In this document: in pieces, positions 21,224 to 32,300 of the stretch
How positions within the stretch are numbered: position 1 is the stretch's first letter
Layout of the letters: each line of letters starts with the position of its first letter
DNA from: Pseudorasbora parva
Taxonomy: Eukaryota > Chordata > Actinopteri > Cypriniformes > Gobionidae
Direction: 5' to 3'
DNA: 64,000 nt
NCBI RefSeq assembly: GCF_024679245.1
Contig: NC_090173.1
Span: 53,944,806 to 54,008,805, forward strand
Program-made: the position numbers and the translations under genes
Notes under the pieces: model-generated
What the model was told of the DNA's origin: nothing
Databases searched by the model: none
The model's input: only the letters and a program-made list of their open reading frames with translations

Positions 21224-21993
21224 AGCTACACAGTGTGATATTTTCCCCCATCTAGCTGTGTAAAGGTATATGACCATCCAGTGAATATTAGTTTCTGTTC
21301 CTCTCAATTCCGATTTCTTTTTAACTCCTACGGTGGCCGATTTAGTCCAAGATTAACATGGCTTCCAGTTCGACCTCGTCCATGAGTGTTCCTTCAGAAT
21401 TAGCCAAGCAACAATAAAGCTTCAAATATACACAAATAGGCTGAACTAACGCTACCTGTCGAGAAGAAAGCAGGCAACGTCGGAGTCCTTTTTAAAATCG
21501 TTGCTCCTCATGAACTCTTTCCATCTTGGAAAGGCCACTCCAATATTCACTTTTGATTTGTCCTTTTGCCTGTTGCGTTTCCGTCTTAATTCTCTTTTTC
21601 GCTTCCTTGGCGACTCTGTTACATATTCTCAAAAATAAAAGTGATCCTCCATCTGGAGCAGACTTTCAAAAAGGCTTTCAGGTTTTCATATAGCAGTCTC
21701 AAGCAATCCCCCTCTTCACATTCCACACGGTGCCATCGAGTGTTAAAACGCGAAAGGTGAAGCTTGAATTTACGGGTATGTCCCTCTTTGGCTAATGTAC
21801 TTTCAAGATGGAGGGGCAACATGGCGACTAGCATTCGAACCCCTCACCCGTATGTATTTTCAGTGGTACATTATAAACTTACGAGAATACTTTATTACTT
21901 GAAAGAAGTAAATATACATTAATGAGCACATATTTTTGAAAGAACTAAGTGTTTTTAGCTAAGAATAAACTAAAAAAGTCACACAGTGTAGGC
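21224..21993. mobile_element. TTAA-flanked MITE B, abutting MITE A
   Basis: Begins AGCTACACAGTGTGAT directly after the TTAA that ends MITE A, and finishes TCACACAGTGTAGGC before TTAA at 21994-21997. Different family from A, judged by sequence. No coding capacity. Confidence 0.6.
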
Positions 21994-22463
21994 TTAATAA
22001 ATTTTTTTAATATCCAGGTGAAAAAGTCCTGCAACACTGAATTCTGTGTCTGAAATCGACCTGATTAGGTAATAAAAGTCATTTTAAGGGTCTTTCGGGG
22101 AATTATTATATGGAATCAGTTTAAAAATGGTAAAATCCCAGCCAACACCCATGTGGGGCTCAAAGGGGTCGCACATGGGCTGATATCTGGGGCCCACCTG
22201 GGCTACCCAACTGGGTCTGTCCATATGGGTTAATGACGGGACCAAGAGTGAGGAAAATAAGTATTTGAACACCCTGCTATTTTGCAAGTTCTCCCACTTA
22301 GAAATCATGGAGGGGTCTGAAATTGTCTTCGAAGGTGCATGTCCATTGTGAGAGATATAATCTAAAAAAAAATCCAGAAATCACAATGTATGCTTTTTTA
22401 ACTATTTATTTGTATGATACAGCTGCAAATAAGCATTTGAACACCTGAGAAAATAAATCAATG

Positions 22464-22855
22464 TTAATATTTGGTACAGTAGCTTTTGTTTGTAATTACA
22501 GAGGTCAAACGTTTCCTGTAGTTTTTCACCAGGTTTGCACACACTGCAGGAGGGATTTTGGCCCACTCCTCCACACAGATCTTCTCTAGATCAGTCAGGT
22601 TTCTGGCCTGTCGCTGAGAAACACAGAGTTTGAGCTCCCTCCAAAGATTCTCTATTGGGTTTAGGTCTGGAGACTGGCTAGGCCACGCCAGAACCTTGAT
22701 ATGCTTCTTACAGAGCCACTCCTTGGTTTTCCTGGCTGTGCGTCGGGTCATTGTCATGTTGGAAGACCCAGTCTCGACCCATCTTCAATGCTCTTACTGA
22801 GGGAAGGAGGTTGTTCCCCAAAATCTTGCAATAAATGGCCCCGGTCATCCTCTCC
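22464..22855 (-). pseudogene. Tc1 transposase fragment, second Asp and final Glu
   Basis: The stretch right of 22758 keeps the QHDNDP box with the second catalytic Asp. A small deletion at about 22740-22760 then shifts the frame. The C-terminal piece 22464-22757 has [11 protein letters not shown] with the catalytic Glu of DD34E. The pieces are broken by frameshift and by the adjacent TTAA insertion. Confidence 0.85.
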
Positions 22856-22859
22856 TTAA

Positions 22860-24076
22860 AGGTGCCCTAGAATGATTTGAAATAAAATGTTAATTTGTTC
22901 TCTGACATCTACATAGAGGGTATGTGGCTTATTTAAGGACAAAAATGGTCCAGATAGTTTTACAGGTCCATTTACAACCCTATAAATTGTCCCTAGGAGG
23001 TAATGCTCTGTTTTTGCCTTATTTGGAAGATTCATGAATATTAATGTTGAGCTCTGCTCTGATTGGCTTCTTTCAGCAGCTCACAGCAGTTCAGTGAAGC
23101 GGCTCATGAGTCCTGATATGTATATATATGTGTATCCATGTATATATATGTATGTACATATATATACATGGATACACATATATATACATATCAGGACTCA
23201 TGAGCCGGTTCACTGAACTGCTGTGTAAATATGTATATATATTTACAAAAATGAATAGCCTTGTCAAATGACTGTCGTTTTAACTTATATGGTGGAAAAG
23301 CTGAAGTTTGCTAGAAGGATCGAGTGAACGATCTGTAGGCAAAGTATCTACGGTTGTATTTTGTAATACAAAATAATATTACCCTTTGTCATTAGACACA
23401 CTATTTAGTTTTGTATGGTACTTGGAGTTTCCTGTTGTTACTGTACTAACATCTTGTGTCATCTAGACAATGCTGTCCGTCTAAGAAACTTTCAATTTAA
23501 TCAGAAATTGTTTAAACAATCAAGTGGATAAAATTTGCTATACTGCTTGCAGGAATACAGTTGCCCCTTTCTTCAGTTTAAGACGATGAGCGAAGCTTGC
23601 TTGAAATGTGCAGAGCAAATGAACGATTTTGATTTAAATTGCTGTGGTATCAGATTATAATAAACATCAACCATGAATGTTGACATTTTTTATCTGTGGG
23701 AAGGGTAGAAAAGTCCTCACGTCCCCTGCACAGCCTGAACATGACATTTGTGTCCATGAGAGCTTTTTTGCTATCCTCAAGTGTCTTGTTTATCTGCAGT
23801 CCCGATGACTCGGCTCCGTCAGTTCCGCCCGACAATGCACATGTTTGGACGGATGCAAATGTTGGGGGCGTACATATTAATGTTTTCCAGCGGTTGCGTC
23901 ACATTTGGCGTTATGTTGAGAATCACTTATTTTTTTGTGGTGTTTTTCATGCACGAGATTTACATAAGAAGTAGGAGGCAATGGTGTTTGAGACTCACAG
24001 TATGTTATGTCCATGTACTGAACTCTTATTATTTCACTATTGCAAGGTTAATTCAATTTTTCATTCTAGGGCACCT
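22860..24076. mobile_element. TTAA-flanked MITE C inside the Tc1 transposase
   Basis: Inverted ends AGGTGCCCTAGAATGA and TCATTCTAGGGCACCT, bounded by TTAA (22856-22859 and 24077-24080). Removing it restores continuous Tc1 sequence. A diverged, right-truncated relative lies at 53322-54245. It contains the palindrome at 23082-23225. Confidence 0.8.
23082..23225. repeat. Near-perfect 144-bp palindrome
   Basis: Two 71-bp arms (23082-23152, 23155-23225) with one mismatch (the G at 23099 and its partner) around a 2-bp centre. The inner part is a TATATG-rich run. The related element at 53322 has the outer left-arm sequence once, without the mirrored copy. Confidence 0.9.
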
Positions 24077-24567
24077 TTAATACAGTGCAGTTGCCCTGTC
24101 CCATGTGGAGAAAAACACCCCCAAAGCATAATGCTACCACCAACATGCTTCACAGTAGGGCTGGTGTTCTTGGGATGGTACTCATCCTTCTTCTTCCTCC
24201 AAACACGTTTAGAGGAATTATGACCAAAAAGTTCTATTTTGGTCTCATCTGACCACATGACTTTCTCCCATGACTCCTCTGGATCATCCAAATGGTCATT
24301 GGCAAACTTAAGACAGGCCTGGACATGTGCTGGTTTAAGCAGGGGAACCTTCCGTGCCATGCATGATTTCAAACCATGACGTCTTAGTGTATTACCAACA
24401 GTAACCTTGGAAACGGTGGTCCCAGCTCTTTTCAGATCATTGACCAGCTCCTCCCGTGTAGTTCTGGGCTGATTTCTCACCTTTCTTAGGATCATTGAGA
24501 CCCCACGAGGTAAGATCTTGAATGGAGCCCCAGTCCGAGATTGACAGTCATGTTTAGCTTCTTCCAT
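24077..24567 (-). pseudogene. Tc1 transposase fragment, first catalytic Asp
   Basis: The open segment covers the second HTH region (RTTREELVNDL, KVTVGNTLRRHG) and the catalytic core up to MWSDETKIELFG, which holds the first Asp of DDE, then GGSIMLWGCFSP. It is cut at TTAA 24077-24080 by the insertion at 22860-24076. Upstream, the first HTH (minus strand from about 24692) is broken by indels. No functional transposase can be made from it as it stands. Confidence 0.85.
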
Positions 24568-26229
24568 TTTCTAAAGATTGCTCCAACAGTGGATCTTTTT
24601 TCACCAAGCTGCTTGGCAATTTCCCCGTAGCCCTTTCCAGCCTTGTGGAGGTGTGTCTAGTGTCTTTGGACAGCTCTTTGGTCTTGGCCATGTTAATAGG
24701 GGATTCTTACTGATTGTATGGGGTGGACCGGTGTCTTTATGCAGCTAACAACCTCAAACAGGTGCATCTAATTTAGGATAATAAATGAAGTTGAGGTGGA
24801 CATTAAAGGCAGACTAACAGGTCTTTGAGGGTCAGAATTCTAGCTGATAGACAGGTGTTCAAATACTTATTTGCAGCTGTATCATACAAATAAATAGTTT
24901 AAAAATCATATATTGTGATTTCTGGAATTTTTTTTTTTTTTTTTTGATTGTCTCTCACAGTGGACATGCACCTACGATGACAATTTCAGACCCCTCTATG
25001 ATTTCCAAGTGGGAGAACTTGCAAAATAGCAGGGTGTTCAAATACTTATTTTCCTCACTGTATGGGCTACCATATTTTTCTGTTTGGGTTATCTTATAGT
25101 AAACCTCTAAATACAAACATTACATGCAATCCACTAACAATACTAAAATGTTAAAGGTATTAAAGGTTAATGGCATTGTAAAATACATGGTTATTGTTTC
25201 AAACCTGTCTTGGAGTACCACCAGCACAGCAAATATATCTCCCTATATCTGAATCTGACACACCCAGGTTTTCTAGTCTCTACTAATGAGCTCATGAGTT
25301 GAGTCAGGTTTGATAGATGAGGGAGACATACAACATTATATAATAAATTATAAAGTGAAGATCCTGGTGTAACTCAATATGACCAAATCCTTCTGAAGGC
25401 ATTACAAATTATTTGGAACAGTATTCTAAAGTTTTTCTATATTGGGTATATTTTGTGCATATTCAGTGAGGAGATGGATAAAGCTCCTCAGATCTCATTG
25501 CTCAGTGGAAAGTTAAGTTTTTAAACATTTGAGAATGGAAATATTTCACTCAATGAGTACACTTTTATAATAAAAGCTAAAATGGTCCCTGTATGGCGCT
25601 GTTCTTCGATCACAAGATAAACTTTTTTTTGCCTTTTTCTCTTTGTATACACTTACTCTTGATACTTTTATATGGCAGAAAATTTGGTTAAAATGTGTCT
25701 GCATTTTTAGATTTTGATTAGATTGAATTCGCATTAATTGTGTTCACGTGTCAAAATAACAATAAAACATTTTCACGGGTGATATTTGTGTACTATCTGC
25801 TCATGTAATCAACCTTTGGAATTGACTGTGTTTGCACTTGTCTCGACTGTGAATTAGTTAGACCACTGAGTTGTCCATTTTCACATGGGGAGCCCAGCTG
25901 GGTTTGCCCATGTGGGACCTACTTAGTTCACCCAAGTGGGCCCCAGAAAAGATGTCCATTTTGAGCCCATGCCCACTCTGTACCCCTGTAGCCCATGTTT
26001 AATCCACGTGGGCCCCAAATACACGTGTTGGCTGGGATGTGTGTCAGTCTCCAAAGAGGAAATTCCACAAAACAGTCCTTTAATATGACTCTCAAATACT
26101 CAGGAAAGATAACAGATACACACCAGACATCAAACAGGAAGTATTTATACAGCTGGATAAAAGATGAACTAATCAGTAACCACAGAAGAACTAATGAGAC
26201 CTAATACAGATACGACAGGAACCGATTAC

Positions 26230-27445
26230 TACACTCTTATTTGTTAAATTCAGCAAGACATCAAATCTCTAGGACCGAACCTGCCTACCCTGATTTAGAG
26301 GTACAAAAATACCCTTAAGTGTACAGTCGCAGTGACGGCCACTTGTACCTTAAAAGGTACAATTTTGTACTCTTTTTTGTTTCGTTTTTGAGAGTGTGCC
26401 GCAAATGTGTTTTGTATGCTGGCATATCACCATTGTTGTGTTTCATGAGCTGAAAGCTGATGTCTGTGTGTATTTAGATGACACAATGCTTTAAACAGAA
26501 AATTTACAATGACAGTGTTATTTCTGCACTCACAGACATCATCATTCAGCATCTGAAACACAACAACGGTGCCATAAATAATCATTACATCAGCTTAGTT
26601 TAATACATCTCAATAATGCTTCATGTCTGTAAATAACAATTACAAAAGCAGTTGTTTAAAGCACTTTAATCCAGTAAAAATGGCATGACTGTTAAAACAG
26701 ACATGTTGACCTACTTTATCAATGCAGATTTATCACCGTGTCTTTATCACCTATCCATAAAATCAGTAAAACAATAAAATGGCAACAACTTTTATTTCTT
26801 TTCTCACAACTATACAGTAATTATGTATGTGCAACAACCAGCACTGCCAGATTCATGTTCATCTGTTCTGGATAAAACCGCCACTCACCTTATATTTCAT
26901 TTCTGAACTGCAGCAATACGTACAACAGCCAATGTAAAACACAGCCACATCCACGGCCATCGGTTTGGACGCGATTTTAGTGCCACCCACTGGAAAGTGT
27001 CGTGAAACGTGCAAGAAGCAACATACAGCGTTTCTCAAAATGCGTTCTTACGCGATCTCGCGCCCTTATGTTCTTGTTCTACGTTATCATCAACCATCAA
27101 AGTTCAATTACAATACTCAAGAACGCAAGTACAGAGGACACGTGAACGTACCTGGATGCGTTATTGATATCAACACTGTCAAAAAAAGAGTACAAAATTG
27201 TACCTTTTAAGGTACAAGTGGCCGTCACTGGGGCTGTACCCTTAAGGTCTTAAACTCAATTCCTGGAGGGCCACAGCTCTGCACAGTTTAGCTCCAACCA
27301 GCTTCAACTCACACCTGCTTGTATGTGTCTAGTAATCCTTAAGCCCAGAAGAGTTTGAGACCACTGCCTTAAGGGTACATTTTTGTACCTCTAAGTCAGG
27401 GGTAGGCAAGTTCAGTCCTAGAGATTTGATGTCCTGCAGAGTTTA
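26230..27445. repeat. Inverted-repeat element of the GTACAAAATTGTACC family
   Basis: Left arm about 26253-26385 and right arm about 27175-27440 are reverse complements, sharing TTTAGAGGTACAAAAAT-type and GTACAAAATTGTACCTTTTA blocks. The right arm is split at about 27247-27371 by a ~125-bp insertion of another fish repeat (CTCAATTCCTGGAGGGCCAC). A short related block occurs again at about 27965-28075. Confidence 0.65.
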
Positions 27446-27469
27446 GCTCTAACCCTACCAAGCCACCAC

Positions 27470-27910
27470 AGTATAAAACTCATGGCTCCCAGCATGCATT
27501 GCAGCATTAGGTATGTCACCATTGTTGAGATGTGTATGCTGATTCTTGATATCTGTGTGTGTGTCTAAACTTTCTTCCCGTTTAGAAAGTTTTTAAAAAT
27601 CAAAATTCAGAACATCTGATCTGTGGCAAGAAAGTATTGTTGGAGAATATTCTTTATTATTATTTTTATTCAGTGATGAGTTTAGTCAAACTTTATTCTT
27701 CATGATACAGTTTGTTTAAAGCTTCTTTTGTTTTGAACAATTATGTGTGTGTTTTTTTACACTGTAGCAAACTCACATGAAAATCCAAGTCAAACTGCCC
27801 AACTAAAGGAAACACTGATCTCCATAATGGTGACCAAACTTTTTCAATAAAACATCAACATCTAAACATCTGCTAATTCTCAATAAAAGCGTCTATAGAC
27901 GTCTTTCAGG
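27470..27910 (+). repeat. Fragment of the palindromic-core family
   Basis: Contains the centre block (CCCAGCATGCATTGCAGCAT, then CACCATTGTTGAGATG) and part of the right arm (CACTGATCTCCATAATGGTG). Ends are missing. Confidence 0.6.
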
Positions 27911-28399
27911 GTTTGAGTCAAACTCTGCAGGACAGCGACTCTCTAGGCCCGAGCTGAGGAAAACAATGGTATAATTGTACCCTAAGGACCAATTGTGTAC
28001 CTTTAAAGGTGCAGTTATATGTTTTGTTCCCCAAGTTGAAACACAGTTGTACCTCCACTGTACCTTTTTTTCTGAGAGTGAAGGACGCATCGAAAGCAGA
28101 CTTAAGAGAATCGAAACGTCGAAAATCGCTGCAGGTGGTCAACGTACGGAAGCCTGTGAGCTTTAAACTCTCAAGGATGAGTTTTTAGTCCTTGCATCCT
28201 TCCGAGTTTGCTCTTTCAAGGTCGCCTTGCAGGACCGTTCTTTGCATTCTTGGAATTGAGAAAGAGCCGTGATATAATTTATTTCGCCACCAAGACGTGT
28301 GCAGCACAAGTCATGAAAAGTGAAGCCGAAACATCTCAATGTCATGCGAGACAAACTAAGCAATCCAATTACAGTTCAAATCATTTTTTTTAAAAAGAT

Positions 28400-29480
28400 G
28401 GTTTCTGTCATTTTAGGAAGTTTTTATCACCCTGCTGTAAGTTCAAGTGTTCGTTCTTTAAATAAGTTTGGTTTTAGTTATTTGACGCTATATAAGCGAG
28501 GGTGTGACGTAATGATTGACAGCTGAGCTTGACGGCTTCTCTGAGTGAAGTTGGCACTGAGGCACTAACATACTTTTCTCCTTGATTTTCAGGAGAAGAT
28601 TGGAGAGTCAACTTTAATTTCAACATTTCCAGAACTATTAATTTGACACCGACATGAGCTGTTCTGCAGTAAAATGTACTAACCAATTCTGCGAGAGTGT
28701 GGGCGGGGCCTTGATACAGCGGCTCAGGTCCAAGCGGCAACCTCCCGCGATCTCTCTTGAAGCCAATACGGATGTATTGCCAGTAATGTAAAGTGTAATT
28801 CCTTAACTGGCCACTAGAGGCAGACTCCAGAAGGGAGCAGAATCTCATTGAGCCCCATATTAAAATTCTCAACTTTAAAGCAGAAAAAACATGTTTACAG
28901 CCTGGTACAAATTGTGGTTTTGGCTTATAATGCTAATTTTGATCTTCATGACAACTGTGAGGGGGGTGAATTTTTTTATAACTCATTCGTTTCCGTTATA
29001 TAAAGCCTTAAGGTTCTGCATAATTAAGGGCGTGGTTACAAGTGGATAGCCATTTATCCGCCGTCTATAGTTATTGCGTCACCTCAGCTCCGCGCACATC
29101 CCGCCTTTTTGCCCATTTTCTGTTATCCGGGAGTGACACGCGTTGACTCGCTCACAAGATGGCAACGCCCAGCTCGCCCATACTTTAAGCTTCAGAACGG
29201 CTTATCAGAATCCTATGGGTGACGTCACGGACACTACGTCCATATTTTTTTACAGTCTATGCTCAGGTCCCAAATCAGCGCACGATGTCAGCGCCATATT
29301 GAGACACTTGCGGCTTTTCTCCAATGGACGAGAGTGAAGGTGCATCACCCATCTTTTTTTTTACAGTCTATGGTCGCCACAGACACATTTTTCCATTGGT
29401 TACACTGGGTTGGATTGGTAATGGCAATGCATTCCCCAACTTCCGATGAAGAAGGTACAAATCCTGGCACGATCACGTAA
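28400..29480. repeat. Composite dispersed repeat region
   Basis: Contains the THAP-like fragment and several blocks with TTTTTTTACAGTCTATG (about 29244 and 29355), characteristic of cyprinid interspersed repeats. GC-rich pieces around 29080-29180. Individual element ends could not be set. Confidence 0.45.
28654..28791 (+). pseudogene. Start of a THAP-type zinc finger inside a dispersed repeat
   Basis: A 45-codon frame opens MSCSAVKCTNQFC, which matches the beginning of THAP domains (Cys-x4-Cys followed by N-R/Q). Later residues do not continue a THAP fold, and the frame ends at TAA 28789-28791. Upstream are a TATATAAG box (about 28490) and a splice-acceptor-like TTGATTTTCAG (about 28590). 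It looks like a captured 5' gene end carried by a repeat. THAP origin is inferred from a short stretch. Confidence 0.4.
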
Positions 29481-29649
29481 TTACGTAGATGCCTCATTCG
29501 ACCGATCCAGGCAGGCACTAATGAGGGATCTATAAATATATCTATGATAGCGCTGGTATTTTGACTTTATTCAGCGGAAGTAATGGTGCTGGGAATCCTA
29601 GATGAGATTCCTCTGATATGAGGTAAAAAAATAACAAATAGTGTTGGGT

Positions 29650-29907
29650 TTCTCGCAGAAACCGATCGTTTCATGTCTTAAGAAATCAATGTATCGTCAC
29701 GAGCCACAGGGTTTAATATGGATTAATATATCTGTGTGTTTTTTACTCTCATAGAAATACACCCCATTGACATGCATTATATGAGCAACGGTTGAGTTAA
29801 ACATCTTCATTTGTGGTCTACTGAAGAAACAAACACACCTACATGTTGGATGCCCTGGGGGTTAGCATGATGAACATCACATTTTCAGATTTGGGTGAAC
29901 TATCCCT
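29650..29907. repeat. Right half of a TTAA-type MITE
   Basis: Ends TTTGGGTGAACTATCCCT followed by TTAA (29908-29911). The same terminal sequence closes 53024-54563. The left end is not found. Confidence 0.5.
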
Positions 29908-30239
29908 TTAAGAGCAGTTGTCGAGAGGGAAAGATGGTGTTATGGCATCTGCCAATAGTGGCCAAAGCTAACAAAGCTAACCCATACCTTGAGGTCAGTA
30001 ATACAATTTGATTCCTTTTAATGACCCTACATGTTTAATGAAAGCATTATGAGGTTAGAACTAAACTAAACTTAAGGTACTTATCTGACAAAAATTTTTG
30101 GCTTATTTATTTTACTTAAAGCTTTTCATGACAGCCTGGCCAAAAGTGATGTCTGCACAATTTGACGTTTCATTGCGTTCACAAATAAAATAAATCGACT
30201 CCAAGCACAACTCTGTTTGCAAAATTAGTTTACATTTAA

Positions 30240-30850
30240 CATTTACATTTAATCATTTAGCACACGCTTTTAGTCAAAGGGACTTACAAATTAGGAGAGC
30301 AATTGTCAGACACAGACGAGGATAGTGGGGTTAGTGCAAGTGCAAGGTTTATTATCAGAGGGTTCGAACACAGGTGAGACTTAGGTGGATGGTGACACTC
30401 AGACGGAGGACGATGATGGTGAAGACGACAATGACGTGAAGATGACAATGAAGGTGAAGACGACGATGAAGGTGAAGACGGTTACAGATGAGGGCTTCTT
30501 GGAAGAACAGGTAGTCAATGGGGGGATCGGTGCGAGACCAGACAATGGGAGTGAAGGCAAGCGGGGTTGATATAGTGGTGACTGGTGATGGTGCCCAGGT
30601 ATTCAGAATGATGGTGATGGTGAACGAGTGGGCGTGGCAGTGACTGATGACTGTGAGGGCGTGACAGCAATAGAAGCAACTAAACAAACAAGGGGCGAAA
30701 AGTGCTGTAACAAGTTTCAGTTAAACAAACAGAAAATTGAATCGGATAGTTAAGTGCTATTCTTTTTTTGGTCGGATGCAGCTGGAAAAGATTCGTCTTA
30801 AGATGTTTTTGAAAATGGCTACAGACTCGAGATAGGCAGGTCATTCCACC
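30240..30850. other. Repeat-derived sequence with degenerate GATGAAGGTGAAGAC minisatellite
   Basis: Around 30250-30300 lies a fragment of the common fish repeat containing CGCTTTTAGTCAAAGGGACT. From 30395 to 30485 short GATGA/GAAGAC repeats occur. From about 30770 on, a further repeat is cut at 30850 by the hAT-like insertion and resumes at 32293. Reading frames here are low-complexity artefacts. Confidence 0.45.
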
Positions 30851-31196
30851 CAGGGCTGGCGCAAGCTCAAATGCCGCTCTAGGCAGAGCACGATCGTGCC
30901 GCCCCCACATCACACTCACAATTAGGTATCCTTAAGATGCATGCATACAAATTAATATTTTCTTTATCTATAAAATTACACTAAATTAAAAACGTGCAGG
31001 CATGTTTTCATATTTTATTTTTCATTCTGCAACGTGAAAAAAGTACACAGTGCTACAGCTGCATATCATTTCTGTTTTATAATAGACAGTGTACAGAATA
31101 AAACTAAACATAATTATGCACACAACTTTTTAGCTCATTGGAGGTTTCGATTTTTTCTTGACTGATACAAACAAACACACATTCACATAATAGCCT

Positions 31197-31450
31197 TCAT
31201 TTCAGAAGCGTGCGCGTCGGGCTTTCGCAGCGGCAAACGGCTTTGATTGCGTCCTCGAGATTAACTTTTTCAGCAAGTTCGTGCTCAATTGCAATTGTTG
31301 CTAGTCCATTGAGTCTGTCTTGTGTCATTGTACGTCGGAGATAATTTTTAATCAGTTTAAGCTTTGAGAAACTGTGTTCTCCAGAGCTCACTGTGACGGG
31401 GAGAGTGAGAAGCACTCTCAATGCTATAAAAACATTCGGAAAAATCAACA
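31197..31450 (-). pseudogene. hAT transposase C-terminal dimerisation domain remnant
   Basis: The minus strand encodes ALRVLLTLPVTVSSGEHSF, then SKLKLIKNYLRRTMTQDRLN and ATIAIEHELA. This is the hAT dimerisation (hATC) signature as found in ZMYM-like transposases. Upstream the frame is interrupted by the insertion at about 31440-31712, and earlier coding sequence (about 31720-32080) is full of stops. It cannot encode a complete transposase. Confidence 0.8.
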
Positions 31451-31712
31451 CAATCTCATGGTCATGCGTATAAATAGTACGAATGTAAAATCTTTTTTGC
31501 GTGCATATGATACGCACTTTATGGCGTGCATATGACACGCTCTTGGGTAGGTTTAGAGTGGTGGGGTGGGGGGTTCGTATGTATAATACGCCATAAAGTG
31601 CGTATCATATGCAAGTGAAAAACCGCGCAAGTTACCATATTCACGCCAAAACTCATTTTAGCGTATACATTCCACGAGATTGCAAACTCTGACTATTTAT
31701 ACGCATTTTCGT
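31440..31712. mobile_element. Small TIR element inside the hAT remnant
   Basis: Inverted ends CATGCGTATAAATAGT (about 31464) and ACTATTTATACGCATTTTCG (about 31691). Inside, GCATATGATACGCACTTTAT is mirrored by ATAAAGTGCGTATCATATGC. No coding capacity. Confidence 0.55.
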
Positions 31713-32300
31713 GACATCGGGCTCGGAAAAATTGATTCCATCCCTTTTTCACGGATGAATTTAAGCGCATCCAGTGGTTTAGATCCAGCAACCAGGCGTC
31801 TGCCCAAAGCAGTCAGCTCTTCAAACAATTCATGCCCATCAACATCCCGTGAGTCTCCATGAGTCAGGGCCTTTTCCAGTCTTAAGCAATCCTGAAGAAC
31901 TATTGTAGGCTATTCTCCTTTTCTTTGAGAGATGCGATGTCATATAAAAACCCAAATACGCGCCCATGGTCTCGAAGCAGCGAAAAGCACTCTTCCTCAG
32001 AACGGATGGCACAGTCGAGCGTATTTTGCACGCATATACTAATCGATGCCGCTCTAAGTGAGGTGGGGGCGCGGCCGGGTGGGAATTTTATTCTAAATTT
32101 AAATGTATACTAATGAAGTGGGGAAAAATGTTGTTGATATAAGTGCGATAATTGTAACCTACCTAATGTAAAACTAACAAATACATTTTAAAAAAAATTC
32201 TTTCTCTCGCTTTAGCTCTCTCGCCTTCTCTCTCTCTTGCCGCCCTGGCTTAGCTGCCGCCCTAGTTCGCCTATAGGCACGCGCCGGCCCTGGTTCCACC

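Larger units (their letters stand above)
22245..25060 (-). mobile_element. Tc1-like transposon, disrupted
   Basis: Inverted repeats of about 200 bp begin (A)GTGAGGAAAATAAGTATTTG and end mirrored at 25060, followed by TA. The transposase runs on the minus strand in two pieces separated by a TTAA element. The outermost bases on the left are mutated. Confidence 0.85.
22135..26038. mobile_element. CCCAGCCAACA-ended element hosting a nest of insertions
   Basis: The left end reads TCCCAGCCAACACCCATGTG (22136 on) and the right end ACGTGTTGGCTGGGAT (to 26038), with related GGGCCC-rich subterminal sequence on both sides. The interior is expanded by a Tc1 element (22245-25060). Class unknown. AT flanks both sides but may be part of the termini. 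Confidence 0.55.
30851..32292 (-). mobile_element. hAT-like transposon remnant with 8-bp duplication
   Basis: Ends CAGGGCTGGCGC and GCGCCGGCCCTG. The flanks are ATTCCACC (30843-30850) and GTTCCACC (32293-32300), seven of eight identical. Removing the element rejoins the host repeat across TTCCACC. Transposase remnants lie on the minus strand. Confidence 0.75.

Noticed and set aside
28474..28872. 132-codon minus-strand frame
   Set aside because: Antisense to a dispersed repeat with the THAP-like start; no independent support.
30355..30687. 110-codon minus-strand frame
   Set aside because: Covers a degenerate GATGAAGGTGAAGAC minisatellite; low complexity and no family resemblance.
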